Positions 55,557-64,000 of a stretch of 64,000 nucleotides of DNA are shown one piece after another. Under the pieces are notes generated by a model. That model searched no databases. It had not been told where the DNA came from and saw only the letters and a list, made by a program, of their open reading frames with translations. The stretch lies in the NCBI GenBank assembly GCA_963682025.1, contig OY821520.1:241648855-241712854 (forward strand). The letters are read 5' to 3'. The stretch is from Cordilura impudica (lineage: Eukaryota; Arthropoda; Insecta; Diptera; Scathophagidae). The position numbers and the translations under genes were made by a program. The number at the start of each line of letters is the position of its first letter. Position 1 is the stretch's first letter.

Positions 55557-56213
55557 ATAAAATGGAGTGCGCTTATAACGAACCCTGGTTGTAATAAATT
55601 TTTGTTTATAGCGAAGAATTTCTTCGCTCCCAAGCGCTTTAATCACATTTTTCATACAAATTGCTTCTCTTATAGCGAACAGTGGTTATATCAAACTTTT
55701 GACTTCAACAACCAATTTTTTTTTTCCATTTCAGATGTTTTCCTATATTATATACATTAAAAAAAATTAATTTTAATTTAATTTAATTTTATTTTAATTT
55801 AATTTTAATACAAAACAAAAACTTCGATTTTCAAATTAAGTTTTGTAAAAGGTCCTTTTATGTATATTTTGCAAAAGTTTGCCAGTAGCCAACCTTTGCC
55901 TTGTGCTTTCTGCTTCTATACGTAAGGATTTTTTAATATTATATGATTTTAAAAAAATATTTTATTTTGATAGAAACTCGGTAATTTTAGTCTTATTAAG
56001 GCAAACTTTTAATATGTATCTTTTTAATAATTTAATTTATGTTTTATAACTTTTTAAAAGGCATCAAAATAAATAAACTTATTCAACTAAAAAAAGTTTT
56101 TAAACCTTTCGACAAAGCAAAAAAAAAATACTACGGTTATAACGAACTTAGTCTATAACGAACTAATTTGGCCGGTCTCACCGAGTTCGTTATAACCGAA
56201 CTCCATTTTACTG
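55557..56213. mobile_element. ~660-bp non-autonomous element with pogo/Tigger-like ends
   Basis: Right end on minus is CAGTAAAATGGAGTTCGGTT then ATAACGAACTCGGTGAGACC. The left end is ATAAAATGGAGTGCGCTTAT then AACGAACC. TA flanks both ends (55555-55556, 56214-56215). Repeated TTATAACGAAC / TTATAGCGAA words occur near both termini. CAGT ends, TA target and tandem subterminal TTATAACGA words resemble pogo/Tigger-type elements (inference). No transposase. Confidence 0.68.
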
Positions 56214-57419
56214 TAAAAAAAACAGAATAGCATAGAAAAAAAAAACGTTTTAGAGCAAGGTTCCTAAAAGACGTATTTTCATAATTATTTTTTGAAGATA
56301 TGAATAATGTTGGATTATTTATTTCATATGTACGTTATAGCATAACATTTCAACAATCTTTGAAAAAATTTTCAATTAAAAATTTTAAGAAAAAGTCCGT
56401 GACAGGGAATCTCCGGAGGTGTTGTTGTTTTGCGGTGAACATCATAACTCGTTACCGGATCATGTGAAATAAAAAATCGAAATGCGTTTCAAAGGTGACA
56501 TGTTTCCTGATGTAGTGACGAAAAGTTTTTTACAATTTTTTTTTTTTTTTTTTTTTTTGCAGCATTTTGAAGTGAAAAACAATTTTTGCTATACAATTTC
56601 GGGAATTTGTTGTTAAAAAATGGGGAAGAAAATGGAATTAAAAAAACCCTTCGTGGTTACCTGATGATTTATGTGTAGATATAGTGTCTAAAATTTCAAA
56701 AGAATTGGTCAATTAGATTTTGAGTTATGATGTTCACGGACTTCGAACATTTATTTGCGAGAAAATCGGTTTAAAGTTTTCTAAAAACTGATTTATATAC
56801 TATATGAGGCCGGTCGCTAGAAACGCTTTATCTTCTTAAGTTTTGCTCTGATTTACTTAAAATTTTCACACAGCATGCTCGACATGTTGTACATTCAGAA
56901 AGAGAAATGCAAAAAAAAAGGTTTTATAACCTACCACCCCTTAAGGAAGTGCAAACACCAATACACCTACACAAAAGAGAAAAAAATATTTCATATTTCA
57001 TCATACATGTAAACTGAAAAAAGAGAACTACATTTTTTAGTTATCTGTAAATCTAAGAAATAAAAATAAGGGCGTATTAGTTTTACTTATTTTCCCACCT
57101 CTCTTCTGAAATTACAATGTAATTTAATTATACAAAGTTAGAATAATTTAAATTTTAAACTTAATATTGCACGATTTTTTCAAGGGCTTTTCAATACAGA
57201 GCTATAAACGAAATGATAATTTGGACAACAACAAAATCCACATTGAAGATCTCTTTTTTCTCAAATATTTATCAAAAAATCATACTTTTTGGTAAGTGCT
57301 GGCCATCAGAGAACCTGAGCGAAAGCACTTATAACAATACAAAACAATTCTGATATGAAAAATAAAACAGACAAACGGAAAAGTTTAGTTCGATAAAAGA
57401 ATTATGTATGCATATCGGA
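56214..57419. other. Unclassified repeat-like sequence with an inverted repeat
   Basis: Contains GTGAACATCATAACTC at about 56436 and the inverted copy GAGTTATGATGTTCAC at about 56724, about 300 bp apart. CCTACCACCCCTTAAGG near 56931 resembles a transposon terminus but has no visible partner. No coding sequence. Probably a decayed DNA element. Confidence 0.45.
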
Positions 57420-57424
57420 CGACG

Positions 57425-57463
57425 CACAGTGGCGCCCGTAGAGCAAACGAGGTTGCAAAAATC
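57425..57463 (+). promoter_or_regulatory. Left Transib terminus: RSS-like heptamer, 23-bp spacer, nonamer
   Basis: CACAGTG (57425-57431) is identical to the V(D)J recombination-signal heptamer consensus. A 23-bp spacer is followed by GCAAAAATC (57455-57463), which matches the nonamer ACAAAAACC at 7 of 9 positions. This is the presumed transposase binding and cleavage site. Confidence 0.82.
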
Positions 57464-58398
57464 AAAATTTTCATGTTCGCCGACGAAGTTTTGAATAAAT
57501 CCATGTTATAGGAAATTTTTCAACGATTTAAAATATGCTACTCTTAATAATATCACGTTTTTAGTTTAGAAGATATAACCGTTCAAAGTTGACCGACTTT
57601 CGGTTTTCAAAAAAACACACAATTTTTAGTCAATTTGTTGCGATTTCAGGTGTAATGTCACGAAAAATAGGTAACGAATCGCCTTATTTTTTGTTTGCAT
57701 TGATTGATGTATTTATTAAATGTGTAATGATAAAAAAAAATTAACTGTTTGCTTTGTGTTTCTCCTGGTAAATCACTATTTAAAAACTATCCGTTTTTTC
57801 ACTATTTTTCAACTTTGACGGAAAATAAAAAAAATCTATATTCTTCTATATTTGCCATATTTGCAAAACATGTTCTTTGATTATTTCTTTACATAATTCA
57901 AAAGGTTTTATCTGCCCGTACGTGCCCGTTTGGCTTCTAGAGGTAAAAAAGGTTAAAAAGACATGGTTGCAGAAATTGTATGGCGTGCATCCCTTACATG
58001 TTTTGACTGACAGTAGTTTGATCTAATAGTTTGAAAATTGCATTTTAAGTCGGTTGTCTATCTGTGAGCCTCTGCCAAAGTCTACTGCCAATATTCTGTT
58101 ACAGACACAGGATGCACAAAAAACTACTCATTGAAACTCGCAGTTACGCACCTCACTTAAAAATTACTTTGGAGTACAAATGGTCAAGAACAATATTGAC
58201 TTATGGTCCCTCCAGGTAGGCACAAATCTTATTTAGACACGAGCATAATATCAAAATTGCATAATTCAGCCTAAATCCATATGTATGCAGGGAACAGGTA
58301 AATTTTTAGGCATGGTAGCATAAGCCTATATATTGCAAAATAAGCATAATGCCTGGATTAGTCTACGGCTGAAAGTTGGCGCAACAAGTACTGAAACC

Positions 58399-60276
58399 AT
58401 GGCGTTAAACAATTTAAAATTATTTGAACTGTTTAGAAGGTCAACCAGACCAAAGTTTTTCACGGAAGCTGCTTTAGAAGAACTTGATAGCTTATACGGA
58501 AATATTGAGTGAAGCGAAATTATAAAAAATAATTTTTATCTGATATATGCAAATATTAAGGCAAAATGGGTGAAATCTAATCGAACCATTCAGAACTTCA
58601 ACTCCAAATACGAGGACTGGCTTAATGAAGACACCATTCTGGATATATTGGCAGTAGATAAACCCACCACATCAACCAGAGGAGCAAAAGGAAGGCCAAA
58701 AAAAGTATTAAGGAGTGTTGCTGATGCAAGCCCACTGCGACTAAAAAGGATTAAGGAAAGCATTCCCATGCCCACAAACGCACACATTAAAAAGGTATGG
58801 TTCCGAAGAAGCCTTAGCCTTGTTTATGGACTTACAACTTTCCAAAGAAAAATATGAGATACTACGGGCATCCCTGATGCGACACGGGTCTGACGTTTTA
58901 CCAGGATACAAGCATATTACGCAAGCCAAAATAAATTCACGACCACTGCATACGGAGTTTACGGAAGTCTCTGTGAAAGCCAATCTGCAGGATCTCATGG
59001 GCCATACAGCAAAACGGTTGTTGGAGAGTCTTCCTGAAAATGAGGTGAAAATTCTTCCTGAGAAACTGACATTGATCAGCAAATGGGGCTGCGATGGATG
59101 GATGCGGACAAAGCGTTTATAAGCAAAGGATATCTTCCGATGACGCTACAATATCGGACGGAAATATGTTTATGGCATCTGTTGTTCCTTTGCGGCTAAA
59201 ATCTGATGTTTCCCTACACTGGAAAAATCCACGTCCGTCATCAGTGCATTATTGCCGACCAATAATGTTTCAGTTTGCAAGGGAATCGGCAGAACTCATA
59301 AGGACCACGGTGAAGGACATTGAAGAACAAATAAGCAAGATTAAGCCTACAAAGCTGCACATTGGAGAAGGAAAATATATTGAATGCAATTACGAGTTCC
59401 ACCTGACCATGTTTGACGGAAAAGTCGTAGACGAACTGACAGGAACAACCTCAACATTGTCATGCCCGATTTGCAAAAAGAGTCAGAAGAACTTTGGTAA
59501 TTTAAACGATTCTACAAACGAGGAGAATTACGAATATGGAATGTCACCATTGCACGCAAGGATAAGGTGTATGGAGTTCTTGCTAAAACTGGCGTGTACC
59601 CTACCACAAGAGAAGGAAAACTTCGATGAAAATACATCAATAAAGGATAAGGAAAATATCAGAAAGAAGCAAATACAGGATGTTTTTTTAAACAAGTTGG
59701 ACTAAAAGTAGACTGTCCCAAGCACGGATACGGTAACTCAAACGATGGAAACACTTCTAGGAGATTTTTTGAAAATGATGAGGCAGTAACTAGAATCACT
59801 GGAATTGACAGTCAAATCGTGAAAAGATTGGGAACGATCTTGAATCTCTGTCTTAAACTGCAAAGAAAATGTCAATTCTACAAAATTTGGAGAATATGCA
59901 TCGAAAACTGCATCTCTTTTAGCAGAAATGTATCCACAGAAGAAGTTGACCCCGACCGTCCGTAAAATATTGGCGCATGGCAAAGATATAATTGAGTACC
60001 ATTCTTTGCCAATTGGAGAGCTTTCTGAATAAGCACAGGAGTCTCTTAACAAATTTTATAAAAAAATATAGATTGCAGAACACATTCAAAGCATCAAGGG
60101 TAAGACAAAATGAGGACCTCTTCAACATGTTGGCAGCATCTTCCGATCCACTTATTTCTTCCCTGCGGTATGTGAAGTCACGGATAGAGTTAAAGAATAA
60201 TTATAGTTTAGAAATGATTAGTCTTTTAGATATATCTTCTCTTACGAATTGTGATGAATATTTTACAGAAAATTGA
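58399..60276 (+). pseudogene. Transib/RAG1-like transposase relic
   Basis: The enzyme family cuts at CAC-type ends by hairpin formation. Here ATG 58399 opens MALNNLKLFELFRRSTRPKF. A TGA at 58510 interrupts YGNIE/SEIIKNNF in the same frame. KGRPKKVLRSVADASPLRLK follows, then a shift near 58800 into EEALALFMDLQLSKEKYEIL. A 4-bp GATG duplication near 59095 breaks WGCDG before GQSVYKQRISSDDATISDGN. Then PLRLKSDVSLHWKNPRPSSV, FHLTMFDGKVVDELTG, CPICKKSQKNF (zinc-binding CxxC) and YGMSPLHARIRCMEFLLKLA. A shift near 59690 leads into VDCPKHGYGNSNDGNTSRRF, another near 59875 into FGEYASKTASLLAEMYP and VRKILAHGKDIIEYHSLPIG. ELSE is followed by TAA, then AQESLNKFYKK and, after a last shift, SSDPLISSLRYVKSR. 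CDG, FDG and the E in AQES are my candidates for the DDE triad. Two nonsense changes plus about five shifts: inactive. Confidence 0.87.
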
Positions 60277-60557
60277 AAAAATAAATTTAAAAAAGAAGTA
60301 ATTTTTTTTTAATTTGTTGGGTAATAATTTTAAACATAAAACCCTAAAGAAAAAAATAAAAACAATCTTAAAATGTAAAAATAATTTTTTTTTAGTTACC
60401 ATAAAATTGATTTTTCTACAAATTTTAACTTTGATAACCCATAAGTAGGACCCTACAAAGCGTAGCACCCTTTCCAAATGCTCATTTCATAGGCTGAACA
60501 GTTATCTATCATATGCTATTTAAACTGTTCAATTATGTTATTCGGTTCAAAAGATAT

Positions 60558-60595
60558 GATTTTTGCAACGAAAAAACTCAAATGGCGCCACTGTG
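60558..60595 (-). promoter_or_regulatory. Right Transib terminus: RSS-like heptamer, 22-bp spacer, nonamer
   Basis: On the minus strand CACAGTG (60595-60589), then 22 bp, then GCAAAAATC (60566-60558). The nonamer is identical to the left one. The spacer is one base shorter by my count. The first six bases of the spacer are GCGCC(A/C) on both sides. Confidence 0.82.
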
Positions 60596-60758
60596 CGACG
60601 TTAAATGAGAAAAAATAAAAATGTTTAAAATTTCATTCATTACTTTTTTGCAGAATTTTTTTATTGACCAACAAAGGGAATTTAAAGAAGAATTTGAATA
60701 GATATTAGTTTTTTTATGCATTTTTTGCGTTCAAATTATTCCATATGTAACACGTTAG

Positions 60759-61338
60759 CAGTGCTGCCAATTTTGGAAACTTATTGTTATTTTGACGATT
60801 TTTCAATTTGTTAAAATGATGATTGAAGATTTAAAATTTTCAGTAGTACAAAAATTACGATTTCAAGGGTTAAAAATTAATGGGTTGTTTAGCGAATATT
60901 GATAGTTTTTGTTCAGTGTAAATGTAAATTACAATATATGTATAGATTTAATTCTGGGTCAAGTCGTTTCAAAACGGAAATACCTTGAATAGCATCTCCA
61001 TTTAAGATTTAAGTTTTAATTACTGCGATACTTTAAACCTACATTATATGTTGCAGCTATACATACATATCAATAAAATTATTTAGTTGATTGCTGTTTT
61101 AAATTTTTTTCGTTGAAATTTCATCACTAATACATTTTCATATATAGAAATAACCAATGCTGTAATAATATTCGTAATATGAATGATATAAATAAATTTT
61201 ATTGTTTCCTTTTGTAATATTTTTTCGAATTTTATAAGCGGTAAAATTTTCTTGGCAATTTCTTGTTTTAAAAATGGCGATTTTGGCGATTTAGTTAAAA
61301 AAATTTTCGATTTTCAGAAGCTTTTATTAGCAGCACTG
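60759..61338. mobile_element. ~580-bp hAT-type non-autonomous element
   Basis: Ends CAGTGCTGCCAAT at 60759 and, on minus from 61338, CAGTGCTGCTAAT. CAGTGCTGC ends are typical of hAT elements. The adjacent 8-bp flanks (CACGTTAG and GTCGGTAA) match poorly, so the target duplication is decayed or the boundaries are off by a little. Interior AT-rich, non-coding. Confidence 0.6.
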
Positions 61339-61461
61339 GTCGGTAACAAAGAAGAGAGAAAATTGTGTGTGGGTTTGTATCAAATGAGAAAGATTAAATT
61401 TTGTTTGTGTATTTCGCATAGCTTTGTATGGAGTGCTATGTGTGTGTATTATTTCAGCGTT

Positions 61462-61525
61462 ACAGAGTCAGTCAGTCAGTCAGTGAGTCAGGGATCAGCG
61501 TAAATATATTTAAGAGATATCAGCG
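61462..61525. repeat. AGTC-rich segment shared with 55270-55340
   Basis: CGTTACAGAGTCAGTCAGTC, AGTCAGTGAGTCAGGGATCA, GCGTAAATATATTT here and CGTTACAGAATCAGTCAGTC, TCAGTGAGTCAAGGATCAGC at the Helitron junction. About 60 bp of near identity with an (AGTC)n tract. Probably part of a dispersed repeat. Confidence 0.65.
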
Positions 61526-62030
61526 TAGAGTGACTTTGTGACTACCAAAAATATTTGACCCAGGCCCATCTATTCTTATACCGATCGACTCAGAATCAGA
61601 ATCACTTTCTGAGTCGATTTAGCGATATAGTTCTGTCTGTCCGTCCATCCGTCCGTCTGTCTGCGCGTCCATGTATTCCTTGTAATCAAACTGCAGGTCG
61701 TAAATACGAACATATAGAATGAACTCTATTGTAATTGGTGAAAATCGAATCATGTTCAGACCCAGTCCCCATACAAATGACCCCTATGAGATCGACTAAA
61801 ATTGCCATAATATCCAAATTATCATTCAGATCTCGGACAAATTGTGTTTGTTTATTACATCTATTTATCAGTAGTCCAACAAGAAACCCTATAGGAGAAC
61901 TCTTCGATCTAGTCCCCATATAAATATAGCATCTGATATAAACGTTTTCATATCCGAGGCCAAAAAAATATAACAATGCAACTCAATTTTGGTTTATGCT
62001 TATTTTCTATATCTTACTAGTTGGACCTAT
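61520..62030 (-). mobile_element. Family B element, old diverged copy (B6)
   Basis: Recognisable blocks in family B order: ACCAAAAATATTTGACCCAG, TATACCGATCGACTCAGAAT, GTCTGTCCGTCCATCCGTCC, TTGTAATCAAACTGCAGGTC, CCCATACAAATGACCCCTAT, GATATAAACGTTTTCATATC and CTTATTTTCTATATCTTACT. Both termini are lost. About 75-80% similar by eye to B7. It runs into the minisatellite at 62060. Confidence 0.75.
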
Positions 62031-62059
62031 TTTTAAACTCTTTCTTTTAACTCATACTC

Positions 62060-62615
62060 TCTGTCTGTCCGTCTGTCTGTCGTGGGGCAACTCCATTCCC
62101 TCTTATCCAATTGGTCTGAAACTTGGCCCATAGTTTTGTTGTAACTACAGAATAATTTTGGGTTAGTCACACACAGTCACGCATAGTCACGCACATTCAC
62201 GGAGTGATATAAATGTCATTTCCCCTCATCCAATCGATTTGACTTAGTCATGTATGGTCACGCACAGTCACGGAGAGATTTAAAACGGATTTCCCTTCAT
62301 CCAATCAACCTGAAACTCGGTCCATATACTTGCTGTAAAGAAAGATTAATTTCGACATAGTCACGCACAGTCACGCATAGTCACGCACAGTTACGGAGTG
62401 ATTTAAAACCCATTTCCCCTTATCCGATCAATCTGAAACTTGGTCGATAAACTTGCTGTGAAAAAAGATTAACTTTGACATAGTCACGCACAGACATGGA
62501 GACATGAAAACCTCACTTCCCATCATCCGATCGATCTGAAACTTTGTCCATAGACTTGTTGTGATTTAAGATTAGTTTTAAAATAGTCAGGCGAAGTCAC
62601 GCACAGTCACGTCAC
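62060..62615. repeat. Minisatellite, ~115-125 bp unit, four to five copies, with nested AGTCACGCA repeats
   Basis: Each unit holds a TTTCCC(C/T)TCATCCRATC segment, a CTGAAACTTGG-like segment, ACTTGCTGT, and a run of AGTCACGCAC words (for example AGTCACGCACAGTCACGCAT at 62360). Units start near 62090, 62215, 62290, 62410 and 62515 with spacing varying because the AGTCACGCA run expands and contracts. Preceded by a GTCTGTCCGTCTGTC tract. Confidence 0.85.
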
Positions 62616-62850
62616 AAAGAAGGAGTTTTAATAAGAATTTTGTTTTTATGGGGTTAGATTATTATTTTTTTTTTGTTTTTTATTGAAAAATTAAATTAAA
62701 ATTTTTTGTCTTTAGTTGGTCACATTATTTTCAAATTTAGTTTGTCGTACTCATGTTTCTAACATTTAAAATCAACACAATAATAACCACTGAATACTTT
62801 TTTTTTGATCTAGTTATGTTCTTTAACCCAACAGAAAAAGTACAGCTATT

Positions 62851-63652
62851 TATACCCTATACCACTATGTGGTTTGGGTATAATGACTTTGTGCTGCTGT
62901 TTGTAACAACCAAAAATATTTGACCTACACCCATCTTTAATTATACCGATCGAATCAGAATCACTTTCTGAGTTGATTTAACAATGTCCGTCCGTCCGTC
63001 CGTCCGTCCGTCCGTCCGTCCGTCCGTCTGTGTGTCCATGTAAAGCTTGTAATCAAACTGCAGGTCGCAAATATGAATATATTTTGATGAAATTTGGTAT
63101 ATAAGCTTTTATCGGCCATGGGATGAACGCTATTGAAATTGGTGAGAATCGGTCCATGTTCAGACCTAGCCCCCATACAAATTACCCATATGAAATCGAC
63201 ATAAATTGCCATAAGATCCAAATTGTCATATAGATCTTACTCAAATTGGGTTTGTATGCGTTCATTACATCCACTAATGAGTAGTCCAAAAATGATCCCT
63301 TTGACCCCATTTAGAGCTGCTTCCCGATCTTCAGTTAAATCTATTAAAAAGCAAAAATATTGCACTGATTCTTCTCAAATTTTGTTTGTACATATTTTTG
63401 CAAAATACAAGAGACTTTACCAAACATGATCAAGATCGGTCCATTTTTGGACCTAGTCCCTTTATAGATATAGCATCCGATATGAATTTTTCATATCTGC
63501 AGCCAAAAAAAAATTAATAAAAATCCCACTCAAATTTGGTTTTTGCTTATTTTCAATGTCCAGTTAGTTGGGCCTAAGAGATAGGGTTTCTAAACGCATG
63601 GTATAGGGTATCGTATAGTCGGTCTAGACCGACTATAATTTTCTTACTTGTT
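62851..63652 (-). mobile_element. Family B Helentron-type element, complete young copy (B7)
   Basis: TATACCCTATACCACTATGT to TTTTCTTACTTGTT, palindrome AGTCGGTCTAGACCGACT, (GTCC)n at 62986-63028. Almost identical to B4 17 kb away, including the length of the GTCC tract, implying a recent burst or gene conversion. Non-coding. Confidence 0.9.
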
Positions 63653-64000
63653 TTTTGTTTGTTTTATTATATTTCACAGATCAGATTTGCTTTCACACAT
63701 CTCTTAAAGCCAAAGAAAATCTTTAAAAATTAAAAAAAACATGGTTAGCCGTTTAAATATTAATGTTATTTTTATATGCAGAACAGAAAATAGCACAAAG
63801 ACGCAGACTTTTAAAGCTGCAGTAAACTGTTGTTAAAATTCATATGCATGATTTTAATCTTTATGTTACTAAGTTAATTTTTTGTGTTGCTGTAGTTGTA
63901 GCTAAAGTCATATAAAAACCGCTTCTTTATTATCCTGAACATGTAAGAAAATGTGATACTTTTCAAATGGCCAACTACTCCCACGTTTTAGTTGTTCGTT
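63653..64000. other. Non-coding end of window
   Basis: AT-rich sequence with no recognised repeat, domain or inverted repeat. Confidence 0.55.

Larger units (their letters stand above)
57425..60595 (+). mobile_element. Transib-type DNA transposon (RAG1-related), degenerate
   Basis: Ends CACAGTGGCGCC at 57425 and GGCGCCACTGTG at 60595, flanked by the exact 5-bp duplication CGACG (57420-57424 and 60596-60600). Five-bp GC-rich duplications and CAC(A/T)RTG ends define Transib elements. 3171 bp. The internal gene (58399-60276) is a RAG1-like transposase with several lesions. Both termini have a heptamer/spacer/nonamer layout as in V(D)J recombination signals. Confidence 0.9.

Noticed and set aside
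62060..62615. CRISPR-like array because of regularly spaced short repeats
   Set aside because: The spacing is a tandem minisatellite with homologous, not unique, intervening sequence, in a eukaryotic genome.

Overview
The window is AT-rich eukaryotic DNA that looks like intergenic or heterochromatic sequence from a higher fly (brachyceran, probably calyptrate Diptera). The evidence is the set of element families (DINE-1/INE-1-type Helentron derivatives, LOA-like and Jockey/CR1-like LINEs, rosa-like mariner, piggyBac, Transib, hAT), the short GT-AG intron in one transposase, and a DRG2 GTPase copy of insect type. Species cannot be named from sequence alone. No intact host gene is seen. The only host-derived coding sequences are an intronless, frameshifted DRG2 copy (28.07-29.13 kb) and an unidentified terminal-exon-like ORF (25.95-26.29 kb).

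The rest is largely layers of transposons inserted into one another. Region by region: 0-1.2 kb, end of a long Helentron-type non-coding element (family C). 1.2-2.8 kb, LOA-like LINE relic (minus). 2.8-7.3 kb, a second LINE split by a foldback MITE with a TAA duplication, itself split by a Helentron-type element (family A) swollen by AT-rich arrays. 9.1-10.3 kb, short Helitron and hAT relic. 10.5-14.5 kb, full family C copy carrying a family B element. 15.4-19.9 kb, LINE split by an intact rosa-like mariner, a Helitron piece and a family B element. 19.9-24.9 kb, family A element carrying a 3.7 kb DNA transposon with ~0.58 kb inverted repeats and a 4-bp target duplication. 27.2-29.4 kb, MITE, family B piece, LINE ORF1 piece and DRG2 copy. 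29.9-37.6 kb, a second full family C copy in the opposite orientation, carrying a 3.75 kb transposon with an 8-bp duplication and a nearly intact two-exon transposase, plus a LINE tail. 40.2-42.1 kb, LINE with a (TAGAA)n tract. 42.4-46.7 kb, family A element containing a Helitron containing a family B element. 46.9-48.9 kb, piggyBac relic. 50.8-53.3 kb, T-rich cryptic repeats. 54.6-56.2 kb, Helitron helicase relic and two MITE-like elements. 57.4-60.6 kb, Transib relic with RSS-like ends. 60.8-63.7 kb, hAT MITE, minisatellite and two family B copies.

The most useful property of the window is that it contains its own empty sites. Related copies lacking an insertion let target duplications and insertion points be read directly: T|T for family B, AATA for the 4-bp-duplication transposon, ATGTATAT for the 8-bp element, TAA for the MITE, CGACG for Transib, TTAA for piggyBac and TA for mariner. 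Only the mariner looks fully intact. The 8-bp element has a continuous transposase but seems to have lost its start codon. Family names A, B, C and H below are my own labels for this window.
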